A DNA stretch of 25,588 nt, taken from positions 1-25,588 of the forward strand of contig CAUBUJ010000003.1 of the NCBI GenBank assembly GCA_958439155.1, in the 5' to 3' direction. The notes below the pieces were generated by a model that saw only the letters and a list, made by a program, of their open reading frames with translations, was not told the origin of the DNA and did not search any database. Made by a program: the position numbers and the translations under genes. Source of the stretch: an uncultured Veillonellaceae bacterium. Lineage in GTDB: Bacteria > Bacillota > Negativicutes > Veillonellales > Dialisteraceae. Below, one piece after another: positions 14,948 through 22,768 of this stretch; positions within the stretch are counted from its first letter, which is position 1, and each line of letters begins with the position of its first letter.

Positions 14948-14966
14948 GTGCCGTGTTTCTTTTGAC

Positions 14967-16262
14967 TCAGAACAGACGGCGCAGAAGGTGACGGATATGG
15001 CCGTCCCCATAGGCCGCATTTGTATCCAGATCTTCTTCAATACGGAGAAGCTGGTTGTACTTCGCGACTCGTTCTGTACGGCAGGGAGCGCCGGTCTTGA
15101 TCTGGCCTGCGCCGAGAGCGACAGCGATATCGGCAATGGTCGTATCTTCCGTCTCGCCGGACCGGTGGGAAATTACTGCGGAGTAACCGCATTTCTTGGC
15201 CATTTCCACTGCTTCCACCGCTTCGGTGAGCGTGCCGATCTGGTTCACTTTCACCAGGATGGAATTGCCTACACCCATGTGGATGCCCTTGGAAAGACGC
15301 TTCGTATTGGTGACGAAGAGATCATCCCCGACGAGCTGGATGGAGCCGCCCAGCGCCGCGGTGAGAAGTTTCCATCCTTCCCAGTCTTCTTCCCCGAGGC
15401 CGTCCTCGATGGAAATGATCGGATAATTTTCCAGCAGCTGTTCATAATAGGCGATCATGCCTTCTGCGTTTTTGTCGGTATGATCCCCTGTGAGATGGTA
15501 CAGACCGTCCTCGCCAAGGATTTCCGACGCGGCCACGTCGAGAGCGAGAGCAATGTCTTCCCCGCAGCGGTAGCCTGCTTTTTCCACCGCTTCGCAGATC
15601 ACTTCGATGGCCGCTTCATTGGAAGGCAGATCCGGCGCGAAGCCCCCTTCATCACCGACCGCCGTAGAGAGACCCTTCCCTTTCAGCACATTTTTCAGGG
15701 CATGGTACACTTCCGCGCCCATCTGGAGCCCTTCCGAGAAGGATTCTGCCCCGACCGGCATAATCATGCATTCCTGGATGTCCACATTGTTGTCCGCATG
15801 AGCCCCGCCGTTCATAATATTCATCATAGGCACCGGCAGGATATGGGCATTCACGCCGCCCAGGTACTGGTACAGAGGAAGTCCCGCCGACTGGGATGCG
15901 GCGTGAGCCGCTGCGAGAGATACGGAAAGAATCGCATTTGCGCCGAGGCGGCTCTTGTTTTCTGTGCCGTCCAGATCGATCATGAGATGGTCAATCCCTC
16001 TCTGATCGGAAGCGTCAAGGCCAATCACGGCGTCAGCGATTTCTGTGTTCACATTTTCCACTGCCTGGAGGACGCCTTTCCCATTGTAGCGTTCTTCATC
16101 TCCGTCGCGCAGTTCTGTCGCTTCATACATGCCGGTGGATGCGCCGGACGGAACCGCCGCTCTCGCGAAAGTCCCATCTTCCAGAACCATATCTACTTCG
16201 ACGGTCGGATTGCCTCTCGAATCCAGAATTTCTCTTGCGTGAAGATCGGTAATTGCTGCCAT
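14967..16262 (-). CDS. eno: Enolase
   Basis: This 431-residue enzyme interconverts 2-phosphoglycerate and phosphoenolpyruvate. It starts MAAITDLHAREILDSRGNPT, as is typical. Signatures include the substrate-loop GGAHADNN, the metal site around DGLGEEDW and DDLFVTN, the catalytic Lys region KVNQIGT and SHRSGET. The ATG at 16262 is 7 bases after GGAGGAG; a TTG 6 bases further upstream is less well placed. It is last in the operon, 37 bases after tpiA. In Bacillus the phosphoglycerate mutase gene sits between these two and is absent here. Confidence 0.97.
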   Translation of the reverse strand: MAAITDLHAREILDSRGNPTVEVDMVLEDGTFARAAVPSGASTGMYEATELRDGDEERYNGKGVLQAVENVNTEIADAVIGLDASDQRGIDHLMIDLDGTENKSRLGANAILSVSLAAAHAASQSAGLPLYQYLGGVNAHILPVPMMNIMNGGAHADNNVDIQECMIMPVGAESFSEGLQMGAEVYHALKNVLKGKGLSTAVGDEGGFAPDLPSNEAAIEVICEAVEKAGYRCGEDIALALDVAASEILGEDGLYHLTGDHTDKNAEGMIAYYEQLLENYPIISIEDGLGEEDWEGWKLLTAALGGSIQLVGDDLFVTNTKRLSKGIHMGVGNSILVKVNQIGTLTEAVEAVEMAKKCGYSAVISHRSGETEDTTIADIAVALGAGQIKTGAPCRTERVAKYNQLLRIEEDLDTNAAYGDGHIRHLLRRLF

Positions 16263-16299
16263 AGTCAAACTCCTCCAGGACTTTATCCCTTAACTGCCA

Positions 16300-17073
16300 T
16301 TAATTGGCTCCAGAAACGGCCTTTATGCATGCCGCTTCGTAAATCTTGATAAATTCATCGGCCTTCAGACTGGCTCCGCCTACGAGGGCGCCGTCAATAT
16401 CCGGCTCTGCGAGGAAGGAGGACACATTCTCCCCATTGACGCTTCCTCCGTAAAGAATCCTTACTTTTTCTGAAACGGCGCTGCCAAAAAGCTGGAAAAG
16501 ACATTCCCGGATCCACGCGGCCGTTTCTTCCGCTTCTTCCGGGGAGGCCGGCTGCCCCGCCCCGATCGCCCAGATCGGTTCATAAGCAATCACGATGCCT
16601 GCGGCATCGTCGGAACCGACGCCGGCCAGGCCCTTTTCAATTTCCCTGCGGATCACTTCCGCTGTAAGGCTTCCGGCGCGCTCTTCCTTTGTCTCCCCGG
16701 TACAGAGAATGGGAGTGATACCGTGCGACAGCAGAATCCGTACTTTAGCGTTAATAAAATCATCGGTTTCTCCCAGAATCTGCCGGCGCTCAGAATGGCC
16801 GCAGAGGCAGAAGGAACATCCCATAGCCTTCAACATGGACGGAGAAATTTCTCCAGTGAAAGCGCCTTTTTCTGCGGGATACACATTCTGTGCCCCCATA
16901 TGGACCGGCCCTCTGCCGAGGATCTGGCATGCTGAAGGAAGAGCCGTAAAAGGGGGACATACGAGCATTTCTGCCGGCCCCTTTCCAGAGGATGACAGCG
17001 CCGTAAGGAGAGCCTCCGCTTCCTCTCCTGCTCCATTCATCTTCCAGTTGCCCGCGATGAGAGGCGTCCTCAC
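16300..17073 (-). CDS. tpiA: Triosephosphate isomerase
   Basis: This 257-residue enzyme interconverts dihydroxyacetone phosphate and glyceraldehyde-3-phosphate. Catalytic residues are visible: Lys11 in GNWKMN, His93 in CGHSERR and Glu165 in AYEPIWAIG; the phosphate-binding GGAS is near the C-terminus. The start is a GTG at 17073 overlapping the pgk stop (GTGA), with AAGGAGG 7 bases upstream, so it is translationally coupled to pgk. Confidence 0.96.
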   Translation of the reverse strand: MRTPLIAGNWKMNGAGEEAEALLTALSSSGKGPAEMLVCPPFTALPSACQILGRGPVHMGAQNVYPAEKGAFTGEISPSMLKAMGCSFCLCGHSERRQILGETDDFINAKVRILLSHGITPILCTGETKEERAGSLTAEVIRREIEKGLAGVGSDDAAGIVIAYEPIWAIGAGQPASPEEAEETAAWIRECLFQLFGSAVSEKVRILYGGSVNGENVSSFLAEPDIDGALVGGASLKADEFIKIYEAACIKAVSGAN

Positions 17074-18263
17074 GCTTGTTCCTCCTTATCGGCAAGAATC
17101 GCGATGCCCGGCAGAACCATGCCTTCCAGCATTTCCAGAGAAGCGCCGCCGCCGGTGGAGACGTGAGAGAATTGATTTTCAATCCCCAGTTTGTCCACCA
17201 CTTCTGCCGATTCTCCGCCGCCTACAACGGTGGTAGCATCCATGTCGGCGAGTGCTTTCGCGATGGTAAAGGTCCCTTTCGAATAGGGTTTCATTTCAAA
17301 TACGCCCATCGGTCCATTCCAAACAACCGTTTTCATTTTCTTCAGCGTCTCCACATAGAGCTCAATCGTTTTGGGGCCAATGTCAAGAGCCATCCAGGGA
17401 TCGCTGAATTCTTCCGCTGTAAGGACCTTTGTATGGGCAGTCTCGCTGAAAGCGTCCGCCGCGGTGAAGTCCACAGGAAGCATCATTTTCGCGCCGAGTT
17501 TCTTGGCCCGGGCCATCAGATCCCGTGCCAGATCGAACCGGTCCCGGTCCTGCAGGGATTTGCCCATATCATAGCCGCTGGCTGCAACGAAGGTATTGGC
17601 CATGCCGCCGCCGATTAAAATGACATCCGCCTTTTCCATGAGGTTCGCGATGACATGGATTTTATCTCCGATCTTCGCTCCGCCGATAATGGCTGCAAAA
17701 GGACGGACCGGATGGTCAATGACACCTTCCAGGAAATCAATTTCTTTTTTGAGGAGAAGCCCTGCCGCCATGGGGAGAAGCTTGCCCGCGCCCACAATGG
17801 ATGCATGCGCCCGGTGGGACACACCGAAAGCGTCATTCACTGCGGCATCGCATCCCTTGACCAGTTCTTTCGCGAAAGCCGGATCATTTTTCTCTTCTTC
17901 CTTGTGGAAACGGAGATTTTCCAGGAGCAGCACATCCCCCGGCTGAAGCGCCGCCTTCATGGCGTCCGTTTCCGGCCCGATGCAGTCTTTGGCAAACTGC
18001 ACAGGACGGCCAAGGAGCTCCGCCAGATGATTCGCCACGCCCCGAAGGGACATTTCCTCTTTGACGACGCCTTTCGGCCGGCCCAGGTGGCTGGCGATCA
18101 CAAGCGCTGCCCCATGATCCAGAAGGTAATGCAAGGTGGGAAGTGTCGCCCGGATACGGCGGTCATCCCGGATGGTGCCGCCCTCTCCGTAGGAGATATT
18201 GTAATCCACTCTCACATAGACCTTTTTCCCTTTGACATCAAGATCATAAATTGTCTTTTTCAT
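17070..18263 (-). CDS. pgk: Phosphoglycerate kinase
   Basis: This 397-residue enzyme makes ATP and 3-phosphoglycerate from 1,3-bisphosphoglycerate. Family stretches include VYVRVDYNIS near the start (normally VDFNVP), the substrate-binding ASHLGRPKG, NDAFGVSHRAHAS, LIGGGMANTF and the nucleotide loop VVGGGESAEVV (more often GGGDS). These substitutions are mild and the length is normal. AAAGGA lies 8 bases before the ATG at 18263, inside the end of gap, whose stop is only 2 bases away. Confidence 0.96.
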   Translation of the reverse strand: MKKTIYDLDVKGKKVYVRVDYNISYGEGGTIRDDRRIRATLPTLHYLLDHGAALVIASHLGRPKGVVKEEMSLRGVANHLAELLGRPVQFAKDCIGPETDAMKAALQPGDVLLLENLRFHKEEEKNDPAFAKELVKGCDAAVNDAFGVSHRAHASIVGAGKLLPMAAGLLLKKEIDFLEGVIDHPVRPFAAIIGGAKIGDKIHVIANLMEKADVILIGGGMANTFVAASGYDMGKSLQDRDRFDLARDLMARAKKLGAKMMLPVDFTAADAFSETAHTKVLTAEEFSDPWMALDIGPKTIELYVETLKKMKTVVWNGPMGVFEMKPYSKGTFTIAKALADMDATTVVGGGESAEVVDKLGIENQFSHVSTGGGASLEMLEGMVLPGIAILADKEEQA

Positions 18264-18265
18264 TC

Positions 18266-19276
18266 TTACAGTCCTTTCGAGGCAACATAAGCCGCCAGAT
18301 CAGCGATCCGGCAGGAGTAACCCCATTCATTATCATACCAGGCGATGACTTTCAGCAGATTGCCGTCCACCACCATGGTCAGAGACGCATCCACCGTGGA
18401 GCTCACGCTGGTGCCGCGGAAATCACTGGAAACGAGCGGCTCTTCCGTGTAGGCGAGAATGCCCTTCAGTTCCCCTTCCGCCGCTGCCTTGAGCGCCGCG
18501 TTCACTTCTTCTTTGGTTACGTCTTTCTTCATTTCGCAGGTCAGGTCTACCAGGGAAACGTCCGGCGTAGGAACGCGGATAGCAAGACCATTCAGTTTCC
18601 CTTTCAGGGAAGGAATGACGATGCCGATCGCTTTGGCCGCGCCGGTCGAGGTCGGAATGATATTTTCCGCGGCGGCTCTGCCCCGGCGGGCGTCTTTCTT
18701 ATGGGCTTTTTCCAGAATGGCCTGATCATTGGTATAGGAATGAACCGTGGTCATCATGCCCCGGGAAATGCCGAAGGTTTCATTCAGTACTTTTACTACA
18801 GGAGCGAGGCAGTTCGTCGTGCACGACGCATTGGAAATGACCTGGTCCTTCGCCGGATCATACTGCTCTTCATTGACGCCCATCACGAGAGTCGCGTCAT
18901 CGTCCTTGCCGGGAGCAGTAATGATGACTTTCTTCACTGTGCCATGAATGTGTTTTCCCGCACTTTCATGATCTCTCAGCTTCCCTGTCGCTTCGATAAC
19001 AATCTGCACGCCGTAGTCTTCCCATTTCAAATGTTCCGGATCCCGGTCATGGAGCACATGAATCCGCTTCCCGTCAATGATGAGATCATCTCCATCGACC
19101 TGTACATCTTTATCCAGCCGTCCATGGACCGTATCATACTTGGCCAGGTACGCCGCTGTTTCCGCTCCGCTCGGATTGTTGATGGCGGTAATCTCAAAAT
19201 CATCCCGCTCCAGCATAACCCGGAATACGAGACGACCAATCCGTCCGAAGCCGTTGATGCCGATTTTTGTTGCCAT
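18266..19276 (-). CDS. gap: Glyceraldehyde-3-phosphate dehydrogenase, possibly relaxed cofactor use
   Basis: This 336-residue GAPDH has the Rossmann GINGFGRIGR start, catalytic Cys152 in SNASCTTNC and His179 in TTVHSYTND. It oxidises glyceraldehyde-3-phosphate to 1,3-bisphosphoglycerate. Positions that set NAD specificity in Bacillus-type enzymes differ: the usual Asp32 is Asn34 (AINNPSG in place of INDLTD), and the usual Leu187-Pro188 pair is Lys190-Ala191 (ILEKAHKK). Comparable changes relax NAD preference, so NADP use is possible, but the operon position argues for a glycolytic role. AGGAGG lies 8 bases before the ATG. It is second in the operon, 64 bases after cggR. Confidence 0.95.
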   Translation of the reverse strand: MATKIGINGFGRIGRLVFRVMLERDDFEITAINNPSGAETAAYLAKYDTVHGRLDKDVQVDGDDLIIDGKRIHVLHDRDPEHLKWEDYGVQIVIEATGKLRDHESAGKHIHGTVKKVIITAPGKDDDATLVMGVNEEQYDPAKDQVISNASCTTNCLAPVVKVLNETFGISRGMMTTVHSYTNDQAILEKAHKKDARRGRAAAENIIPTSTGAAKAIGIVIPSLKGKLNGLAIRVPTPDVSLVDLTCEMKKDVTKEEVNAALKAAAEGELKGILAYTEEPLVSSDFRGTSVSSTVDASLTMVVDGNLLKVIAWYDNEWGYSCRIADLAAYVASKGL

Positions 19277-19340
19277 GTTGCTGTCCTCCTATGAGTACTA
19301 TACGTGATCTATGTAAAAAGAAAGTAGAAATGACATAAGC

Positions 19341-20387
19341 TTACGATGTTTTTTCCGGCTCTGCCGTCCCTTCCGCGATGCGGAGGATTTCTTTCGCTGC
19401 CCCTTCATCGGTAATGAGGGTACCCCGCACGCCTGCCCGGGCCATGGCAAGAATCGCTGCCCCTTTGGAAGCACCGCCGGCAGCGATGAATACATGGGGA
19501 ATGGATGCAAGCTCCTCTACGGTAATGCCCACATTATTCATGCGGTACAAAATCCGCCCGCGGATGTCTGCGTAGAGACCGAGCGCTTCCCCGCAGGCTC
19601 CGGACGCAATGAGATGATTCTTCTGCGCCGTTTCCAGCTGGTGCCGCTGGGCCATGCGGTTTGCTTCTCCTACGCCGATAACGAGAAGATCGGCCCGGTG
19701 GATGAGAGACTCAATCTCCACAAGATCCGGTGTTTCTTTCCGGAGCATATTGATGAGTTCTGTACTGAATCCGTCAGGAATGTGGAGCATCCGGTAGGTG
19801 CCGCCCATTTTTTCCGCGGTCACCGCGGCGACGGTATTGGCCTGATACTCAATTTTCTCCCCAAATCCTCCCCGGGCGGGCACCACAGTCACATCCAGAT
19901 CCAGTTTGGGCAGCGCCGCTGCCATAGCTGCCATGGTGGTGCCGCCGCTGACGGCGATAATCTGCCCGGATTTGACTACACGGCTCATGGCCAGAGCCGC
20001 TTCCTGGCCGATATGGGGCAGCACATTCTCACTCTGGTCCGCATCGCCATGGACGAGAATGACCCGTTTCATAGAAAGCAGGGAGGTGAGATGCCGTTCT
20101 AATTCCGCGAAAGACGGCCGGCTCAGGAAGTACCGGGAAAGCGGGGCCAGCACCATCTCCCCCCGGGCGGTAAGGCGGATTCCTACGGGCTGCACATGAA
20201 GGAGACCCGCCCTTTCCATCGCCTCTACATGGCCGCGCACCACCCGTTCGGTAAGCTTGGTCTGCACGGACAGGAGACGCCTCCCCACCGGTTGGGACAG
20301 GGCAATCTGCCTTAGAATTTCATACCGTTCCGCTGCCTGTTCCATCATTTCCGGCACAAGCAGCGCCATCAGGGAATCTTCTTCCAA
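19341..20387 (-). CDS. cggR: CggR-type glycolytic operon regulator (SorC/DeoR family)
   Basis: This 348-residue regulator has an N-terminal DNA-binding domain (about residues 18-80, with LVPEMMEQAAERYEILRQIA as in CggR) and a sugar-phosphate-binding domain (about 90-345). In Bacillus CggR represses the gap operon and is released by fructose-1,6-bisphosphate. I choose the TTG at 20387: GGGAGGAGG is 7 bases upstream and the protein then begins like other CggRs. GTG at 20429 or ATG at 20417 would add a Gly-rich extension and put the operator inside the gene. It heads cggR-gap-pgk-tpiA-eno and is probably autoregulated. Confidence 0.9.
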   Translation of the reverse strand: MEEDSLMALLVPEMMEQAAERYEILRQIALSQPVGRRLLSVQTKLTERVVRGHVEAMERAGLLHVQPVGIRLTARGEMVLAPLSRYFLSRPSFAELERHLTSLLSMKRVILVHGDADQSENVLPHIGQEAALAMSRVVKSGQIIAVSGGTTMAAMAAALPKLDLDVTVVPARGGFGEKIEYQANTVAAVTAEKMGGTYRMLHIPDGFSTELINMLRKETPDLVEIESLIHRADLLVIGVGEANRMAQRHQLETAQKNHLIASGACGEALGLYADIRGRILYRMNNVGITVEELASIPHVFIAAGGASKGAAILAMARAGVRGTLITDEGAAKEILRIAEGTAEPEKTS

Positions 20388-20411
20388 AAGACCGCCTCCT
20401 CCCATCCCAGA

Positions 20412-20427
20412 GGACATTTTATGTCCC
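20412..20427 (-). promoter_or_regulatory. CggR operator half-site
   Basis: On the minus strand GGGAC-ATAAAA-TGTC matches the repeat unit of the Bacillus CggR operator (CGGGAC-N6-TGTC), here preceded by T instead of C. It is also a perfect palindrome, GGACAT-AAA-ATGTCC. It lies 32-47 bases downstream of the cggR -10 element and upstream of the TTG start, the expected roadblock position. The second unit expected 4 bases later is at best degenerate (GGGAT then GGGAGG). Confidence 0.7.
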
Positions 20428-20458
20428 ACCCGGCTTAAAAAATAAGAACTTCAAAAAT

Positions 20459-20487
20459 AGTATAGCATAGAGAAAATAGAACCGCAA
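20459..20487 (-). promoter_or_regulatory. Promoter of the glycolytic operon
   Basis: Minus strand: TTGCGG (20487-20482), a 17-base spacer, TATACT (20464-20459). The CggR half-site follows 32 bases after the -10. Confidence 0.75.
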
Positions 20488-20563
20488 TATATAACTCATT
20501 ACGGCGAATAAGGCTGTCTCTTTCTTTGTTCGTAAATTCTCTTTTGTAAAATGGATCTAAAAA

Positions 20564-20594
20564 GAAAAGCAGCCCCCTTTTGAAGCTGCCTTTC
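20564..20594 (-). terminator. Terminator of the exported-protein genes
   Basis: On the minus strand GAAAGGCAGC pairs with GCTGCTTTTC (10 pairs, one G-U), followed by a T-rich tract. It lies 10 bases after the stop at 20604 and insulates these genes from the glycolytic operon. Confidence 0.8.
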
Positions 20595-20603
20595 CTGCAC
20601 CTA

Positions 20604-21125
20604 TTATAGATTTTCCAAACCGAGCCAGCGGAAAATAGAAAGGAAGAACTGATCCACATTCTGTTCCCACCGGGCGAGCATGTCCCCAAAAGTCTCTTCC
20701 TGCGGGGGCTCTTTATTTTCCCCCTCATTGGCACTAGAAGAATTGTGGCCGGCAAACCACATCCACGGCCACAGAGAGAACCCATTGAAAAATCCGCCGC
20801 CGCCAAAAAATCCGCTTCTTGTATTGGCTGGAGCAGACGCGCCATTTCCGGCCGTTCCCGGCTGTCCCTGAGATGTTTGTCCCTGAGACGTTCCAGAACC
20901 GGTGCCCTCCCTATTCTGCGGCGAAGCCATCCGTTTTTCCTTACTGATGCCGCTGATATCGATTTTCTGGCTGCCCGGATTCCCTGCAGGGCGGGAAATA
21001 GAGGGGCTGCCCCCGCGGCCGCCCATGCCTCCGCCTCTTGCGCCGCCGCCTTTTGCCGCGTCAGCAGGCATCGCCAGCAGCACCAGTGCCGCCAGTACCA
21101 ATGCCCATTCTTTGGTATGTTTCAT
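20604..21125 (-). CDS. Unknown exported glycine-rich protein
   Basis: I do not recognise this 173-residue protein. It has a signal peptide (residues 1-23, ending ADA). A Gly/Arg-rich segment (25-40) and a Ser/Gly/Gln-rich low-complexity middle (60-105) follow. Next is an aromatic-glycine patch (GFFGGGGFFNGF, then LWPWMWF, about 104-124), and the C-terminus is acidic and amphipathic (from about 135). The aromatic patch could insert into a membrane or mediate self-association. AGGAG lies 6 bases before the ATG. It lies 69 bases after another small exported protein with no terminator between, so the two are probably one transcript. No cysteine and no lipobox are seen. Confidence 0.7.
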   Translation of the reverse strand: MKHTKEWALVLAALVLLAMPADAAKGGGARGGGMGGRGGSPSISRPAGNPGSQKIDISGISKEKRMASPQNREGTGSGTSQGQTSQGQPGTAGNGASAPANTRSGFFGGGGFFNGFSLWPWMWFAGHNSSSANEGENKEPPQEETFGDMLARWEQNVDQFFLSIFRWLGLENL

Positions 21126-21194
21126 ATATATCTCCTGTTCTTTCTCAAATCCTCATACACGCAAATACGGAAAATGATTGACTCCGGTCTTTTC

Positions 21195-21674
21195 TCAGCG
21201 CTTCATCTCTTCCGCGTCAATAAAGCTCACCAAAATGCCTTCCCTCTTTTTCTGCACATAAATATTCGTATGCCTGCCCCGCCATAAAGCAGCGAGATCA
21301 CTCTTTTCCGCCGCTGCACCGTACAGGGAGGTCAGCTTGTCCGTATATTCCGCAAAAGCCCGGTCCGCCTCTTCTGCGCTGTCCGTGGAGAGCGGCACAT
21401 TCACCTGCACCAGACGATCTCCGCGAAAAGCGGCGAGCACCACCAGCGGTCCCTTGATCCCCATGACTTCTTTGAAATCCGTGAAATTCACCGCCGCGAG
21501 CCGTCCGCCGCCGGAAGTCTCCTCCAGGTACCGCAGGGCATATCTCTCACTGACCTTCTTTTCCGAATCCCCCCAGCGCATATCGCCAAAGCCGCGGTCT
21601 TCCGGCCCCGCTGCCATCGCTGCAGCGCTGCCGAGAAAGCACAGGGCCAGCAAAATAGATAATAATTTCCTCAT
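21195..21674 (-). CDS. Unknown exported protein
   Basis: This 159-residue protein has a signal peptide (residues 1-22, ending AMA) and a mature part beginning GPEDRGFGDMRWGDSEKKV. A GFGDxRWG-type opening, followed by predicted alternating strands and helices, is seen in small periplasmic proteins of unknown function, and I cannot assign a family. It is probably periplasmic or surface-associated. The ATG at 21674 has AAAGGA 8 bases upstream and a consensus-like promoter at 21702-21730; the longer frame to 21797 runs through that promoter and is rejected. Confidence 0.75.
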   Translation of the reverse strand: MRKLLSILLALCFLGSAAAMAAGPEDRGFGDMRWGDSEKKVSERYALRYLEETSGGGRLAAVNFTDFKEVMGIKGPLVVLAAFRGDRLVQVNVPLSTDSAEEADRAFAEYTDKLTSLYGAAAEKSDLAALWRGRHTNIYVQKKREGILVSFIDAEEMKR

Positions 21675-21701
21675 ATTCCATTTCCTTTCCGTGTAGTTAT
21701 T

Positions 21702-21730
21702 ATTATAAAGGCACTTCCTGTGAATAGCAA
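21702..21730 (-). promoter_or_regulatory. Promoter of the exported-protein pair
   Basis: Minus strand: TTGCTA (21730-21725), a 17-base spacer, TATAAT (21707-21702). The start codon is 28 bases further on. Confidence 0.75.
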
Positions 21731-21753
21731 GAATCCCTGGAAAAATCGGACAT

Positions 21754-21774
21754 AAAAAAAGCACCGCCGGCGCT
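21754..21774 (-). terminator. Terminator downstream of the PhzF-family gene
   Basis: On the minus strand AGCGCC pairs with GGTGCT (one G-U) around the loop GGC, followed by seven T. It lies about 80 bases past the phzF-like stop. Confidence 0.65.
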
Positions 21775-21852
21775 GTACTGCCTGCGATGCCTGACAAAAG
21801 AAAAACATGCGCTTCCTATATGGCGGAACTCATAGAACGGCCCAGGAATTTC

Positions 21853-22626
21853 TCACAAATACAATTCTGCTTCAGAGAAGATGACCGCTTTGCCGGAGAG
21901 GAAGACACGCCCTCCTTTGACCTTGCCTCCGATCTCTCCGCCCCGCCGGGATGCCTGATAGCCGCGAAGGCATTCCTTCCCGAGTGCCTTTGCCCAGTAA
22001 GGGAAAATATGGCAGTGGCCGGAGCCGCACACCGGATCTTCATCGACCGCCAGTTTGGGTGCAAACGAGCGGGACACGCAGTCATAGTCCTTCCCCTGCG
22101 CAGTGATGTGGAGCAGCAAACCCGGAAGCTCTTTCACCATCCCCATATCCGGAGCGGCGCGGCGTACATCCTCCTCATGGGGCAGCACACAGAGAAGATC
22201 CCGTCCCATAAAAGCAGCCGTGGGACGGACCCCGATCGCCGATGCTATCGTCTCTGTGACCGGCACTTCTTTCAGATCATAGGCAGGAAATTCCATGACC
22301 ATCTCGTTTTTCTCCCGGGTCACCGTCAAGATTCCGGACCGGGTATAAAAGGGCACCTTCTCCCATTCCGGATGAAGTTTTGTGAAAACAAGAAAAGCCG
22401 ACGCCAGCGTGGCATGGCCGCAGAGGTCGATTTCTCCGCCCGGCGTAAACCACCGCAGGTCATATCCTTCTTTGCGCGGCACAAGGTACGCCGTTTCAGA
22501 CAAATTATTTTCCACTGCGATCTGCTGGAGCAGCCGGTCTTCCGGGTATGCATCCATGACACAGAGCGCTGCTGGATTTCCTGTAAAAACATGATCCGTA
22601 AAAGCATCTACTACATATTGTTTCAT
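21853..22626 (-). CDS. PhzF-family isomerase or epimerase
   Basis: This 257-residue protein is a full-length PhzF/diaminopimelate-epimerase-fold protein. It begins MKQYVVDAFTDHVFTGNPAA; the conserved acid Glu44 is in NLSETAYL, and GHATLAS and EDPVCGSGH are family signatures. PhzF itself isomerises a phenazine precursor, but most family members, including YddE, have unknown substrates, and no phenazine genes are present. The ATG at 22626 follows AAAAGGAGG; the longer frame runs into its own promoter. It diverges from a MocR-type regulator whose probable operator overlaps the -35, so MocR likely controls it. Confidence 0.9.
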   Translation of the reverse strand: MKQYVVDAFTDHVFTGNPAALCVMDAYPEDRLLQQIAVENNLSETAYLVPRKEGYDLRWFTPGGEIDLCGHATLASAFLVFTKLHPEWEKVPFYTRSGILTVTREKNEMVMEFPAYDLKEVPVTETIASAIGVRPTAAFMGRDLLCVLPHEEDVRRAAPDMGMVKELPGLLLHITAQGKDYDCVSRSFAPKLAVDEDPVCGSGHCHIFPYWAKALGKECLRGYQASRRGGEIGGKVKGGRVFLSGKAVIFSEAELYL

Positions 22627-22653
22627 TTGAAAAGCCTCCTTTTTCATACAGGC

Positions 22654-22682
22654 AGTATACGCTCCCTTCTTTTCACATACAA
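22654..22682 (-). promoter_or_regulatory. Promoter of the PhzF-family gene
   Basis: Minus strand: TTGTAT (22682-22677), a 17-base spacer, TATACT (22659-22654). The -35 lies inside the first TACAAT half-site of the putative MocR operator. Confidence 0.7.
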
Positions 22683-22706
22683 TCAGAAAATTGTATGGCC
22701 TACAAT
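22678..22706. promoter_or_regulatory. Triple half-site operator between phzF-like and mocR-like genes
   Basis: TACAAT (22678-22683), ATTGTA (22690-22695) and TACAAT (22701-22706) occur at 12- and 11-base steps, about one helical turn each. The first two form a perfect inverted repeat (ATACAAT-N6-ATTGTAT) and the outer two a direct repeat. MocR regulators such as GabR and PdxR commonly bind direct repeats in divergent intergenic regions, which fits. The outermost site overlaps the phzF-like -35 element. Confidence 0.6.
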
Positions 22707-22768
22707 CTTTTCTCTTTCCGTCTCGTTCCATTATGGTATGCTAAGGAAAAGCGACTTAAGGAGGGCCT

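Noticed and set aside
14946..16349. Long plus-strand open frame (467 codons) opposite eno
   Set aside because: It is antisense to enolase, has no family features and begins inside the terminator region.
21675..21797. N-terminal extension of the 159-residue exported protein
   Set aside because: The extension overlaps the gene's own promoter and the phzF-like terminator; the signal peptide begins at the ATG at 21674.
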